DNA from: Paenibacillus rhizophilus
GTDB taxonomy: Bacteria; Bacillota; Bacilli; Paenibacillales; Paenibacillaceae
Direction: 5' to 3'
Assembly (NCBI RefSeq): GCF_003854965.1
Contig: NZ_RQPI01000008.1
Span: 1 to 64,000 of the forward strand
DNA: 64,000 nucleotides
Below the pieces are notes generated by a model. That model did no database searches and was not told the origin of the DNA. It saw only the letters and a list, made by a program, of their open reading frames with translations. Position 1 is the stretch's first letter. Each line of letters begins with the position of its first letter. This document shows, piece by piece, positions 27,715 through 37,152 of the stretch. The translations under genes were made by a program, and so were the position numbers.

Positions 27715-29046
27715 TTGATCAAGATCGGAAGAAACGACCTATGCCCATGCGGAAGCGGCAAAAAATATAAAAAGTGCTGTATCGGTAAAGAACGGGAAGC
27801 CGCAGTTCCCGCGCTCAGCCTGGTGGGGGCGACAGCCGAAACGACCGTGCGGGGAACGATCGCGCAGCCCCTTGTGGAGGAGCATGCCGTTTCAGAGGGG
27901 AAGACGGCATCCCAAGGGGACAAGCTGACGCTTCCCAAGCTTAGAAAATTAGTCTCGCGCGACCTGCAGTGGGAAAGCCCGGCGCATGAGCGGCTGGGAC
28001 TCACGCTAATTGAGCAGATGAGATACGAATATGACAAGGAACTGATCGCGGAAGCGCTGATGCTGTGGAACGGCTACTCGCGTAAGGTGAAGCCGTTGGT
28101 GAAGAAGGAAGGCGTGTTCTGCGCGGCGATAGAATATTTGCTGTCCGAGGAATACGGCTTCATGCTGAGCCAGGCGGACTTGGCCCAGAAGTACGAGGTG
28201 GCGCCGGGTACGATTGCGCGCAGAGTCAAGGAATTGCGCGTATACGCCGAGGAACACGGCATCGGAAGCCCGGAGGAATCATTCCCTCCGGACCTGCTCA
28301 TCGGAACGATGAGTGGAAGCGCTAAGGAGAAGGCGCAGCAGCTGGTTTATAAAGCGATGGAGGCGGGCAATTCGAAGAGCAGAATTCAGCTGGCCAGAGC
28401 GGCGCTTGAGCTGGATCTCGACAATCCCGGAGCTTATCTGGTGCTCGCTGAAGAGGCCGAGAACGAGCACGAAGCGCGGACACTGCTGAAATCCGGGATG
28501 GAAGCCGGCCGCCGGGAGCTGGGCGGGGAGTTTTTTGCCGAGAACAAAGGGCACTTCTGGTTGATTCAAGAGACGCGCCCTTACCTCCGCGTCTGCAAGA
28601 GCTATGCGGAATCATGCTGGTTCGGCGGAATTTCGGAGGAGGCGGCCCAAACGCTGGAGCATATGTTGGAGCTTAACCCCTTTGACAATATGGGAGCGCG
28701 CTTTTTGCTGCTTGCCGTCTACCTGTACAGTGACCGGCTGGAAAAGGCGGAGGAGCTGCTGAAAGCTTACGGCGCGGACGACGGGTCCGCTTCGTTTGCC
28801 TATGACCGGATGGTGCTCGAATTCAAACGCCATGGCGTCACCTCCCGCTTAAAAATGCTGTATCGCGTAGCAAAGGGCGTGAACAAGCATGTCCCGGATT
28901 ATCTGCTTGGCGCAAAAATTCTTCCCCACAATCTGCCCGATTTTATCGGGATGGGCGATGCCAACGAAGCAATCGAGTACGTGATCATGCATTCGCGGCT
29001 GTGGGCGAGCGTACCGGAGCTGCTGAAGTGGATGCTGAAGCAGTAG
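27715..29046 (+). CDS. SEC-C zinc-binding domain protein with TPR-like repeats
   Basis: A 443-residue protein whose N-terminus is a SEC-C motif, [19 protein letters not shown] (about residues 4-22), a zinc-binding tag also found at the end of SecA. The middle contains a possible helix-turn-helix, [25 protein letters not shown] (about residues 155-180). The C-terminal half consists of TPR-like helical repeats (for example [22 protein letters not shown] and [29 protein letters not shown]). AGGAGG at 27700 sets TTG 27715 as start, because the upstream frame lacks one. The function is not established. Confidence 0.8.
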   Translation: MIKIGRNDLCPCGSGKKYKKCCIGKEREAAVPALSLVGATAETTVRGTIAQPLVEEHAVSEGKTASQGDKLTLPKLRKLVSRDLQWESPAHERLGLTLIEQMRYEYDKELIAEALMLWNGYSRKVKPLVKKEGVFCAAIEYLLSEEYGFMLSQADLAQKYEVAPGTIARRVKELRVYAEEHGIGSPEESFPPDLLIGTMSGSAKEKAQQLVYKAMEAGNSKSRIQLARAALELDLDNPGAYLVLAEEAENEHEARTLLKSGMEAGRRELGGEFFAENKGHFWLIQETRPYLRVCKSYAESCWFGGISEEAAQTLEHMLELNPFDNMGARFLLLAVYLYSDRLEKAEELLKAYGADDGSASFAYDRMVLEFKRHGVTSRLKMLYRVAKGVNKHVPDYLLGAKILPHNLPDFIGMGDANEAIEYVIMHSRLWASVPELLKWMLKQ

Positions 29047-29062
29047 AATAAGCCTTTCATTA

Positions 29063-29102
29063 GAGTCTTTACTCCCTGTACACAGGAGTGAAGGCTCTTT
29101 TT
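29063..29102 (+). terminator. Terminator of the SEC-C gene
   Basis: GAGTCTTTACTCC (29063-29075) pairs with GGAGTGAAGGCTC (29085-29097, one G-T pair), followed by TTTTT. Confidence 0.9.
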
Positions 29103-29378
29103 GATGCATAAAAGTCCGAATTTCGACATTAACATAAAGCTGACACATTTTTTGATAGAAAACCTGACATTCTCTAATTAACTCCAAAATGAAATCCGAT
29201 AGCAATTATAAAGGCATTTTCTGAAATCGGACTTTCATTTCTTCACACTTTGTTCGAATGTCGTTGTTAAACGGTAAAGGAGTAAAGTGGGATTTTGTAG
29301 AAATAAGTCGAAAAAGAGATATTCTTTCTCAGAAAACAAACAAGTATGTTTATAATTTATGTTGAAGGCGGGATCATC
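29103..29378. other. AT-rich upstream region of the chemoreceptor gene
   Basis: No gene is visible. TTAA (29178-29181), 14 bases and CCGATA (29196-29201) resemble a sigma-D (motility) promoter. ATGAAATCCGAT and ATCGGACTTTCAT form an imperfect inverted repeat around 29189-29241. The sigma-D call is tentative. Confidence 0.4.
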
Positions 29379-31658
29379 ATGGTACAAAAATTATCTCCTA
29401 ATGAAAAAAACGAGTCGGCTTCCAAGCCGTTAGAGGAGAGTCACTCTGCAGACAATCGCAAACCGTGGTCAAAAGGAATGATCCCGTCAAAGCTGAAGCT
29501 TCGCTTGCCGAACAAACGGCTGCTTAAAGGGCTGTCTAAACCTATGGCGGAAGCGGCGCAGTCAGGAGAGCGTGCGGAAGAAAAGGCGGGATTCAAGAGC
29601 TTAGCCGGTAAATTACTGCACGGTTTCTCCGACATGGGGATCAGAGGCAAGTTGTTTTTGTCCGTTATCGTGTCCGTCGTTATCATTTTTACAATCATGG
29701 CATCCGTCATTTACGTCAACGCCAAGAAGGTTATCGTCAATGATTTGCGCCAATCGCTTGATTATGAAAAAGGCCAGATTGCTTCAAAGGTGAACGATCT
29801 GCTGCTGCCGGCCGGCGACAGTGTGCAGCTGCTGGGCGTCAACGCTTTTGTGAGAGACTACATCACAAGCGTACCCTCGCCGGACCAAGTCAAGACGACG
29901 GAAGGATACACCGAACTTGTTCGCACACTGAGTCTTACCAAGGGCAACAACAAGAATCTGCAGAACGTATATATCGGTCTGGATGGCGTTAACAAGGTCA
30001 TAACCCAGGATGAATTCGAACCTCCGGCCGACTACAACATGAAGGAACGCGCCTGGTATGCGACAACGGTCAAGAACAACCGTCTTACGGTGACCGACCC
30101 TTATATTGACGCCGGCTCCGGCAAAATGGTCGTTACCCTTAGCGCTCCGATTTTGGACGACAACGGCAAGCTGATCGGCGTGGCGGGTGCTGATATTTCG
30201 ATTGAGCAAATCACGAAGGAGCTGAAAGATTTCAACTATAATGGCAGCGGATTTGCGCTGCTGGTCAACAAGGCTGGCACCTTCATTTACCACCCGAACA
30301 GCGACTATATCCTGCTTAAGAAGATCGGGGAGCTGGGAGCGGACTGGAAAGCGGTCGGCGACAAAATGGTACAATGGGGCGCAAGTGTTATGAAGACGGA
30401 TATTGACGGCCGCTCCAATTATGTTTCTTATGCTCCCGCAGTAGACCATCAATGGGCGGTAGCGCTTGTCGTGCCTTCGGGAGACGCGGAGAGCGCTCTG
30501 AACACCTTCCAGCTCATTTTTATTTTGTCCATTCTAGCTTCCATTGTCATTCTGGGCCTCTTGCTGTATTTCGTTTCCGGCAGTCTTTTGAAGCCAATTC
30601 CGGTCTTGACCTCCGCCTTCGGGGCCGCGATGAACGGGGACCTGTCGGTACGCGCCGACTTCAAGGCCATCGGAGAAATGAAGCTTCTGGCCACGGGCTT
30701 CAATGAAATGATCGCTTCCCAACAGAGAATGATCGGCGAAATCATGCGAACCTCGGACAGCATTTCTAATGCGGTGGAAAATACGGAGAAAAATATCTTC
30801 GCCCTGGACGAGAACATCGCGGACGTGTCCGCTACGACCGAAGAATTATCGGCGGGAATGCAGCAAACCGCCGCCTCCATGGAGGAAATGAATGCCAGTA
30901 CGCTGGAAATCGAGAGCGCCATTAACAGCATCGCCTTGAAAGCCCAAGAGGGAGCGGAGTCGGCGAGGAATATTAATGCGCGCGCCGAGCGGCTCAAACA
31001 GTCGGCCATCGAGTCCCGCCTGGCGGCGGACCGGCTATACGGGCAGAGCGAAGAGAAGCTTCGGAATGCGATCGAGCAGTCCCGGTCGATCGAACAGATC
31101 AAGGTTCTGACGAAGGCTATACTGGAGATTTCCGCGCAGACGAACCTGCTGTCGCTGAACGCCTCCATCGAGGCGGCGCGGGCTGGAGAAGCGGGGCGGG
31201 GATTCGCCGTGGTCGCTGAGGAAATCCGCAAGCTGGCGGAAAATTCCCGGGAGGCCGTAGGAGAAATTATGCAGGTCACCGGCTCGGTTGTTACGGCGGT
31301 GGGCAGTCTCGTCGAAGGGGCGGAGGATATCCTGCAATTTGTGGACAAGCAGGTCCTGCACGATTACGACGCCATGCAGCAGACGGGCTCAATGTACAGT
31401 GAAGACGCCAAGTATGTAGAAGATCTGGTGACGGATTTCAGCGCCACTACGGAGGAACTGCTTGCCTCTATCCAAAATATGCTGAGCGCCATCAGTGAAA
31501 CGACGATTGCCACGAACGAAGGCGCCGAGGGCGCGGGCAGCATTGCCGAAAGATCGGAGCGGATTATCAGCCAATCCAGCGGCATTGTTACGGAGATGGA
31601 AGAGATCCGGCAGAGCGCGTCGGCGCTGCTGAATACTGTGTCCCGTTTTAAGGCATAA
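29379..31658 (+). CDS. Methyl-accepting chemotaxis protein (dCache-HAMP-MCP)
   Basis: A 759-residue chemoreceptor. About 95 cytoplasmic, charged N-terminal residues precede the first membrane helix ([20 protein letters not shown]). The extracellular dCache-type sensor includes [26 protein letters not shown] and [13 protein letters not shown]. The second helix ([21 protein letters not shown]) is followed by HAMP and a cytoplasmic signalling domain with the hairpin tip [21 protein letters not shown] and [14 protein letters not shown]. An ATG at 29346 is in frame, but GAAGGCGGGA supports ATG 29379. The unusually long cytoplasmic N-terminal extension is notable. The ligand is unknown. Confidence 0.93.
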   Translation: MVQKLSPNEKNESASKPLEESHSADNRKPWSKGMIPSKLKLRLPNKRLLKGLSKPMAEAAQSGERAEEKAGFKSLAGKLLHGFSDMGIRGKLFLSVIVSVVIIFTIMASVIYVNAKKVIVNDLRQSLDYEKGQIASKVNDLLLPAGDSVQLLGVNAFVRDYITSVPSPDQVKTTEGYTELVRTLSLTKGNNKNLQNVYIGLDGVNKVITQDEFEPPADYNMKERAWYATTVKNNRLTVTDPYIDAGSGKMVVTLSAPILDDNGKLIGVAGADISIEQITKELKDFNYNGSGFALLVNKAGTFIYHPNSDYILLKKIGELGADWKAVGDKMVQWGASVMKTDIDGRSNYVSYAPAVDHQWAVALVVPSGDAESALNTFQLIFILSILASIVILGLLLYFVSGSLLKPIPVLTSAFGAAMNGDLSVRADFKAIGEMKLLATGFNEMIASQQRMIGEIMRTSDSISNAVENTEKNIFALDENIADVSATTEELSAGMQQTAASMEEMNASTLEIESAINSIALKAQEGAESARNINARAERLKQSAIESRLAADRLYGQSEEKLRNAIEQSRSIEQIKVLTKAILEISAQTNLLSLNASIEAARAGEAGRGFAVVAEEIRKLAENSREAVGEIMQVTGSVVTAVGSLVEGAEDILQFVDKQVLHDYDAMQQTGSMYSEDAKYVEDLVTDFSATTEELLASIQNMLSAISETTIATNEGAEGAGSIAERSERIISQSSGIVTEMEEIRQSASALLNTVSRFKA

Positions 31659-31685
31659 ACTGTAAATCATTGTGCCAGCATCGTT

Positions 31686-31721
31686 CGGCCCCGGCGATTA
31701 CTAAACGCCGGGGCCGTTTTT
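31686..31721 (+). terminator. Terminator of the chemoreceptor gene
   Basis: A perfect 11-bp stem CGGCCCCGGCG/CGCCGGGGCCG with a 9-base loop, followed by TTTTT. Confidence 0.95.
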
Positions 31722-31811
31722 GCGCCCGCAATGCTTGAAAAATTGCCGCCGGGGGAGTATGTTACAAGAAGGCTACGAAATGCTAACAAGATAGTGAAGC
31801 GAGGAGAATTC

Positions 31812-33074
31812 ATGAAGGAAAGCGACAACCGGATCGTGGGGCTGGAAGACATCGTGCGGGCGCATCACATGCTGCGGGAAGTCATTGTCCGGACTCCGCT
31901 GCAGCGCGACGCGGTGCTGTCGGCCAAGTACGATTGCAATGTATATTTAAAGCGCGAGGACCTTCAGGTCGTGCGCTCATTCAAAATCCGCGGGGCTTAC
32001 AATATGATCCGCAGCCTGTCCGAAGAGGAAAGAAACCGGGGGATCGTCTGCGCCAGCGCGGGCAATCATGCGCAGGGCGTCGCCTTCTCCTGCCGTGCGC
32101 TAGGTATTCACGGCAAAGTGTATATGCCCAGCACCACTCCCAATCAGAAGGTGAAACAGGTTCGGCGGTTCGGCGGTGATTATGTCGAAGTGGTGCTCAA
32201 GGGAGATACGTTCGACGACGCCTACGAAGAAGCGATGCAGGCCTGCGTTGAGCACGGCATGACGCTCATTCATCCGTTCGACGAGCCCAAGATCATTGCC
32301 GGCAACGGAACGATTGCGATGGAAGTGATGGAGAGTCTGAGCGAACCGGCCGATTTTGTGTTCGTGACGATCGGTGGCGGCGGGCTGGCGGCGGGCGTGG
32401 GTTCCTATGTGAAGACGGTCAGCCCTTCTACCAAGGTTATCGGCGTGGAACCGTCGGGAGCGGCCTCCATGAGCGAGGCGTTCCGGCGGGGAGAGGTCGT
32501 TACGCTGCCGGAAATCGACAAGTTCGTCGACGGCGCGGCGGTGAAGCGGGTTGGAGGACTTACGTACGATATCTGTTCCCGCGCTCTGGACGACATCGTC
32601 AAGGTGCCGGAAGGCAAGGCCTGCACGGCGATATTGGAGCTGTATAACGAGAATGCCATCGTGGTGGAGCCGGCAGGCTCGCTGCCGGTCGCGGCACTGG
32701 ACCTGTACCGAGATCAGATCCGGGGCAAGACGGTCGTCTGCATCGTGAGCGGCGGCAATAATGATATCGACCGGATGCAGGAGATTAAAGAGCGCTCGCT
32801 GATCTATGAAGGATTGAAGCACTATTTTATGATCAACTTCCCCCAGCGGGCGGGCGCGCTGCGCGAATTTTTGTCAGAGGTGATCGGTCCCGAAGACGAT
32901 ATTACCCGGTTCGAATATACGAAGAAGAACAACAAGGAGAACGGTCCAGCCCTCGTCGGCATTGAGCTGCTGTCCAAGGAAGCCTACGAGCCTCTTCTTG
33001 AGCGGATGAAGCTTAAGGGCGTGGATTATGTCGAACTGAACAAGGACTTGAATCTGTTCAATATGCTGATCTAG
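31812..33074 (+). CDS. ilvA: Threonine dehydratase (threonine ammonia-lyase)
   Basis: A 420-residue PLP enzyme that converts threonine to 2-oxobutanoate for isoleucine synthesis. The PLP lysine is in VVRSFKIRGAYNM, the substrate loop is ASAGNHAQGVAF, the glycine-rich phosphate-binding motif is TIGGGGLAAGVG and the C-terminal PLP contact is VSGGNND. The last 80 residues form one ACT-like regulatory domain (YFMINFPQRAGALREFL), the short THD1-type layout. The frame is open from 31731, but GAGGAG just before ATG 31812 fixes the start. No T-box was seen upstream. Confidence 0.94.
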   Translation: MKESDNRIVGLEDIVRAHHMLREVIVRTPLQRDAVLSAKYDCNVYLKREDLQVVRSFKIRGAYNMIRSLSEEERNRGIVCASAGNHAQGVAFSCRALGIHGKVYMPSTTPNQKVKQVRRFGGDYVEVVLKGDTFDDAYEEAMQACVEHGMTLIHPFDEPKIIAGNGTIAMEVMESLSEPADFVFVTIGGGGLAAGVGSYVKTVSPSTKVIGVEPSGAASMSEAFRRGEVVTLPEIDKFVDGAAVKRVGGLTYDICSRALDDIVKVPEGKACTAILELYNENAIVVEPAGSLPVAALDLYRDQIRGKTVVCIVSGGNNDIDRMQEIKERSLIYEGLKHYFMINFPQRAGALREFLSEVIGPEDDITRFEYTKKNNKENGPALVGIELLSKEAYEPLLERMKLKGVDYVELNKDLNLFNMLI

Positions 33075-33104
33075 TCATTAACATATGGACAAACAGCTGT
33101 AAAA

Positions 33105-33128
33105 ACCGCGCCCGTGCGCGGTTTTTTT
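33105..33128 (+). terminator. Terminator of ilvA
   Basis: ACCGCGC pairs with GCGCGGT across CCGT, followed by seven Ts. Confidence 0.93.
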
Positions 33129-33157
33129 CTATTGGTTAAACGAATTGGATTGATAAA

Positions 33158-33186
33158 CAGCCCCGCGGAAGGAATCCGCGGGGCTG
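33158..33186 (-). terminator. Hairpin downstream of the minus-strand Pro-rich peptide gene
   Basis: A perfect 11-bp stem CAGCCCCGCGG/CCGCGGGGCTG with a 7-base loop. The minus strand continues TTTATC. A second hairpin (ATTCCTTCA/TGAAGGAAT, 33222-33246) lies between it and the small gene. Confidence 0.7.
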
Positions 33187-33246
33187 TTCGTGCGGGTATG
33201 ATTGTCGGAAAGCCCAAGGCATTCCTTCAACGATACCTGAAGGAAT

Positions 33247-33414
33247 TTAACTCTGACGTTCCAGGCGGTCCACCCGTCGGTCAAGCCGCTGGACTTCATT
33301 TGACAACCGCTGCACTTCACGCTCCAGGCGATTTACCCGGCGTTCCAGCTCCCGATCCGGAGCGGGAGGATACGGCACAGGTCCCGGTGTCGGAACCGGA
33401 ACCGGAATGTCCAT
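33247..33414 (-). CDS. Small Pro-rich / coiled-coil protein (candidate)
   Basis: A 55-residue frame. MDIPVPVPTPGPVPYPP is a proline-rich start. It is followed by three heptads with regular Leu/Val spacing (LERRVNRLEREVQRL, then NEVQRLDRRVDRLER), which predict a short coiled coil. The regular heptad pattern and the two hairpins behind the stop argue for a real gene. The lack of a clear ribosome-binding site before ATG 33414 argues against. The frame is open upstream to about 33460 without another ATG. Function unknown; oligomerisation is likely. Confidence 0.5.
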   Translation of the reverse strand: MDIPVPVPTPGPVPYPPAPDRELERRVNRLEREVQRLSNEVQRLDRRVDRLERQS

Positions 33415-33602
33415 TTCAACAACCGCAACATCAGGATCGATAATCCCGATTGCACAATGTCAACCATTTTTGTGGAGCTTAGTCACGACAAGAAAAGAGA
33501 AACCGAGAAGAAACTTCAGGGGCTGTAAAGCCTATTCAGGCAGCTTTGTATTTATCGTCCCAATGCCGGTTTCGAAGAGGGGAACGATTGCCGATAGGCG
33601 GA

Positions 33603-34550
33603 CTACTCCTGAGGCGGCGCCGCCTGCCTGCGGTATAGCTCGATTTCATCGGTCAGCTTGTAGTCATGCTCCTTCGCCAGCTTCATGAAGCCGTCCAGCT
33701 TCTCCAGATAAGCGCTTTTGCCGGTGCTCTTGGCCAGAATCGCGCCGTAGGCTTTCTGTGCCTCCAGATCCATTTCCAGATTATCGTAATGAAACAGCGG
33801 CGTGTTGTTCAGGCCATAGAACGTATCGGTCTCGTACATCCGGTACAGCTGTTTTACGATCCCCAAACGGTTGGACCGGGGATAGGCGGACAGAAAGGAT
33901 TCCTGAGCCAGCGCTCGGGACGCCACCTCCGTCCAGGCAATCACAAGACCATTATCCTTGCTGGACGGGAAATTTGATTCGACAGCCATAATGGAAATAT
34001 AATCGCGGATGTCACCTGTGACATACAACTTGTATTTCCGATAAGCGTCATAATCGATAACCGGGAAGAACGAACCCTCGGCGGTCTCCAGCTTGTATCC
34101 GCATGCGGCGGCCCGCCGCAGCATCAGACTCAGATTCACATTCTTCGTCTTGTCCGCCAGCTGCGCCAAACTGTCTCCAGGCTCATAAATGTCTATGAGC
34201 TTGCGCTGAACTGCGGAATTGTAAAATTTATCATCCCAAGCTGGCAGCGCCGTCTTTTGGACATTTTCAAGCATTAGTGTCATCATGGTGGCGCGGTAAG
34301 TCCCGACTCCGTACATATTGGCGTTCAGGTACGAAATGGCCTCAGGCAGCTTGTTCGGGGACAGGAGGAGCGGCAGCGACGCTTTGTAGACGGCTTCCGC
34401 ATGGCTTGTGCCCGCCGTAATGGACGCCGCCGCGGATGTTCCCGCAGAGGAAGAGCCGGCGCCAAAGACGGAGACCGGTTCGGCTATGATGAACTGCAGT
34501 GTAAGGACGGATGCGAGAGCAGCCGTCAAAATGGAATGTTTCTTTGTCAA
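33603..34550 (-). CDS. Hypothetical secreted protein
   Basis: A 315-residue protein with a signal peptide (MTKKHSILTAALASVLTLQFIIAEPVSVFGA, with a cleavage site near residue 31), followed by a Ser/Ala/Thr-rich linker and a mainly helical domain. No catalytic motif or named family was recognised. Blocks such as NKLPEAISYLNANMYGVGTYRATMMTLMLEN and WTEVASRALAQESFLSAYPRSNRLGIVKQLYRMYE may be conserved in relatives. It starts at TTG 34550 behind GGAGGAG and is probably co-transcribed with the membrane protein gene upstream on the same strand. Confidence 0.75.
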   Translation of the reverse strand: MTKKHSILTAALASVLTLQFIIAEPVSVFGAGSSSAGTSAAASITAGTSHAEAVYKASLPLLLSPNKLPEAISYLNANMYGVGTYRATMMTLMLENVQKTALPAWDDKFYNSAVQRKLIDIYEPGDSLAQLADKTKNVNLSLMLRRAAACGYKLETAEGSFFPVIDYDAYRKYKLYVTGDIRDYISIMAVESNFPSSKDNGLVIAWTEVASRALAQESFLSAYPRSNRLGIVKQLYRMYETDTFYGLNNTPLFHYDNLEMDLEAQKAYGAILAKSTGKSAYLEKLDGFMKLAKEHDYKLTDEIELYRRQAAPPQE

Positions 34551-34583
34551 TTGAACTCCTCCAGTCTATGCATGAGGCAGAGG

Positions 34584-35246
34584 TTACTTGCGGCGGAACA
34601 ACAGTCTCTGGCCGATCAGCCCTGCCGCGAATACAATCAGACTGACCCACGGGGACAGGGTGAACGCCGGCAGCCATTTGCCGAGAAGGAGACCGGCGGT
34701 AACGATGATAACGGCGACGGCGACATAGGTGCCGAGAGACTTCAAATCGAATTTTCCGGCCTTGGGCGCGTCGTCTTCCGACAAGGAACCGAGCCATTTC
34801 ATAATCAGTCCTACAAAAATAATCGATCCCAAGCCGACGCTGATTAGCGTAAACAGGCCGATTTGTCCGAACATGCCGGCGGTTCCCGTAATCCATAGGG
34901 AGAGCAGGCCGCCGGCCGCAAGAACCCCGAACAGCCAGGTCAGGGCAACCCAGGGAATCATCAGCACTATCTTTTGCCTGCTAAACACAGGGCGTTCGGG
35001 TGTTTCATCCATGATCGCTTTAAAATATTCTTCGGGTTTGTCCCCGAATACCTGCTTCGCGTTTTTCCCCCTGGCCTGGGCTTTGAGCATGGTATGGGCG
35101 GCTTCCAGCAGAAGCTCTTCCGTGCGCAGCTTGTTGATCCGGCTTGCCCGCAGCGCGATAATCATATCCTCCATATAGGAGCGGTTGAAGGGCGTCATCT
35201 GTTCCCGCAAACGGTTATTTTCTTTAATCATATCTTTCACTTTCAT
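34584..35246 (-). CDS. Multi-pass membrane protein, DUF1129-like
   Basis: A 220-residue protein. A soluble helical N-terminal part (about residues 1-90: MKVKDMIKENNRLREQMTPFNRSYMEDMIIALR, with FGDKPEEYFKAIM) precedes four membrane helices. These lie at about residues 98-118, 126-150, 168-188 and 194-212. The soluble segment resembles proteins annotated DUF1129 / DUF1048-like, where a cytoplasmic helical domain precedes four helices. GGAGG before ATG 35246 fixes the start, and the upstream frame lacks a site. It precedes the secreted hypothetical protein by 34 bases. Function unknown. Confidence 0.75.
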   Translation of the reverse strand: MKVKDMIKENNRLREQMTPFNRSYMEDMIIALRASRINKLRTEELLLEAAHTMLKAQARGKNAKQVFGDKPEEYFKAIMDETPERPVFSRQKIVLMIPWVALTWLFGVLAAGGLLSLWITGTAGMFGQIGLFTLISVGLGSIIFVGLIMKWLGSLSEDDAPKAGKFDLKSLGTYVAVAVIIVTAGLLLGKWLPAFTLSPWVSLIVFAAGLIGQRLLFRRK

Positions 35247-35506
35247 GCTCTTAACGCCAACCTCCGTGTGATGAATCGGTTTGTCTCCACTACCCAAAGT
35301 ATACGGCCCCGCCGGCGGACAGTGCAAGGATATGCGCTTTGCGGCCGCTTCCGCGCCTCAGCTCCAGGCTTCGTCCATCAATCAACGGAGCGGGCATTGC
35401 TGCAAGCGCCGGTCTCCTGCGTGTATAAGTGTATAAACGCATCTGAACGGTTAACACTGATAGGACGCCGCGTTAGGCGGCGATAACGGCAAAAGGATGA
35501 TGCTTT

Positions 35507-35701
35507 ATGGAGCCCGTGAATCCAAGCGGCATGGAAGAGAATGCAGAGAGCGGAACCGCGCCCCGGAACGGTATCACCGATTGGGGAGGCTCGGACGGGT
35601 TCAGTCTATTGAACTCAGCCGCCGACGCTCCGAGGGAGAAGCTGCAGAGCCCGGAAGCCGGACAAGAGACCGGCGATGCCTCCGACAGCGGCTATGAATA
35701 A
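35507..35701 (+). CDS. Small acidic peptide A (paralogue of the next gene)
   Basis: A 64-residue, acidic, probably disordered peptide with no Cys and no signal sequence. Its last 34 residues align without gaps to the peptide encoded at 35848: shared positions include SL, AP, E, L, S, E, QET, D and the terminal YE. AAAAGGA precedes ATG by about 10 bases. A hairpin (CGCCGC/GCGGCG, 35467-35482) lies just upstream. The family is unknown to me. Confidence 0.55.
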   Translation: MEPVNPSGMEENAESGTAPRNGITDWGGSDGFSLLNSAADAPREKLQSPEAGQETGDASDSGYE

Positions 35702-35847
35702 TCAGCATTAAGCTGAAACCTTTGTTCCCTTTGGACAAAACGGTTGTTTGCGATATTTTGCCCATGAATAGTCTCTCCTTAAAGAGCGCACACTGACTGT
35801 TGAACGGCCCCTGAGAGGGTTCGCTCAAAAGAAAGGCGGGATGAAAC

Positions 35848-36045
35848 GTGGAACAACGGCGTGACAAGGCGGGGAGTGAGCAGCCGAAGAACCCTGCCGA
35901 AGAAATGTCGGTCGGTCATGCGGAATTGCCCGAGGAGTGCTCAGCCAGCTTATGGGAATGCGCCCCCGGCGCTCCTGAGGAGTGGCTGAAGAGCTGGGAA
36001 GGCAGACAAGAAACGCACGACATGTTCAAATACAGCTACGAATAG
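35848..36045 (+). CDS. Small acidic peptide B (paralogue of the preceding gene)
   Basis: A 65-residue peptide starting at GTG behind GAAAGGCGGG. It ends QETHDMFKYSYE, matching the C-terminal pattern of peptide A (QET-D-----YE). Unlike A it has two Cys (ECSASLWEC) and two Trp in its second half. Its own terminator follows at 36074. A short hairpin (TCAGC/GCTGA) and 145 bases separate it from peptide A, so it may have its own promoter. Function unknown. Confidence 0.6.
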   Translation: MEQRRDKAGSEQPKNPAEEMSVGHAELPEECSASLWECAPGAPEEWLKSWEGRQETHDMFKYSYE

Positions 36046-36073
36046 CTGGCCGTTTAAGGACGGACGTCCCGTG

Positions 36074-36112
36074 AAGACCCTTTTTGTCCTTCAGGATAAA
36101 AGGGGTCTTTTC
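36074..36112 (+). terminator. Terminator after small peptide B
   Basis: AAGACCCTTTT (36074-36084) pairs with AAAAGGGGTCTT (36098-36109) with one bulge, followed by TTCT. Confidence 0.8.
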
Positions 36113-36237
36113 TATTGACAACAGCAGGATGCAGGGGGTAAGATGAGTATATATAATTCATACTAAGTTAATCGGATTTATATGAAATTGAATATACAAT
36201 GAAACTTGGAATAAACAATGTACAGGGAGGATTCTGT

Positions 36238-37068
36238 ATGGAACGGGCTATCGTCATCAGACATAATCAAGAGGAGCTGACCGCCAGCATCCACTATCCG
36301 TCAAAGGTGCAGGGAGCGACCGGACGCTGTAAGGACCGGGTCCCGCTCGCCGTCATCTGCCACGGGTTCGTCGGCAGCCGTATCGGTGTGGACCGTCTGT
36401 TCGTCAAGGCCGCCCGCGAGCTGGCGAAGGACGGCTATATGGTGATCCGCTTTGATTATATCGGCTGCGGTGAAAGCAGCGGCAGCTACGGCAGCGAAAG
36501 TCTTGAATCCATGATCGCGCAGACTCGGACTGTGCTTGACTACGGCCTGAGCTGCACCGATGTCGATCCGACTCGTGTGACGCTGATCGGGCACAGCCTG
36601 GGCGGAGCGGTAGCCCTGCTGACGGGAGTCCGCGACCGCCGGGTGAAGACTCTGGTGATGTGGTCGGCGGTCGGGTATCCGTTCAATGATATCGTCAAAA
36701 TCGTCGGGCGCGAGGCGTACGACATGGCGGTGAAGACGGGCTCGGCGGATCATGCGGGCTATGCCTTCACCCCCGTATACTTCAATTCGCTGGCCGAATT
36801 TCAGCCTTTTCAGGAAGCCGACAAATTCAGCGGCGATGTGCTTCTGGTCCACGGTACCTCCGACGAAGTCATCCCGGTAGATTATGCCTTCCTGTATCAG
36901 AAGCTGTTCTGGAAACGTCCGGAAGGCCGCTGCGACAAGGAGATCGTATTCCAGGCCAATCACACGTTCTCCTCGGGCGACGCGCAGTCCCAGGTCATCC
37001 GAACGACGCGGGAGTGGATGAACCGGCAGGAGCAAATCCAGCAGGAATGGCAGAACTGGATGATATAG
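36238..37068 (+). CDS. Alpha/beta hydrolase
   Basis: A 276-residue soluble hydrolase of the YqkD/FrsA-like serine hydrolase group. The oxyanion region is AVICHGFVGSRIGVDRLF and the nucleophile elbow is LIGHSLGGAVAL (Ser near residue 122). The catalytic Asp is in LLVHGTSDEVIPVDYA and the His is in FQANHTFSS. An in-frame ATG at 36199 lacks a ribosome-binding site, while CAGGGAGG precedes ATG 36238. The substrate is probably an ester but is unknown. Confidence 0.88.
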   Translation: MERAIVIRHNQEELTASIHYPSKVQGATGRCKDRVPLAVICHGFVGSRIGVDRLFVKAARELAKDGYMVIRFDYIGCGESSGSYGSESLESMIAQTRTVLDYGLSCTDVDPTRVTLIGHSLGGAVALLTGVRDRRVKTLVMWSAVGYPFNDIVKIVGREAYDMAVKTGSADHAGYAFTPVYFNSLAEFQPFQEADKFSGDVLLVHGTSDEVIPVDYAFLYQKLFWKRPEGRCDKEIVFQANHTFSSGDAQSQVIRTTREWMNRQEQIQQEWQNWMI

Positions 37069-37152
37069 GGCAGGGCGGTGCGCTCGCAATAGCGGGCAAG
37101 AAGCGGTAAAATAAAGATGCAGACCACATACTGGTTACGGAGGTAGGCATCG

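Noticed and set aside
33114..33443. Plus-strand frame of 109 codons after ilvA
   Set aside because: It starts inside the ilvA terminator. The coiled-coil peptide on the opposite strand explains the region better.
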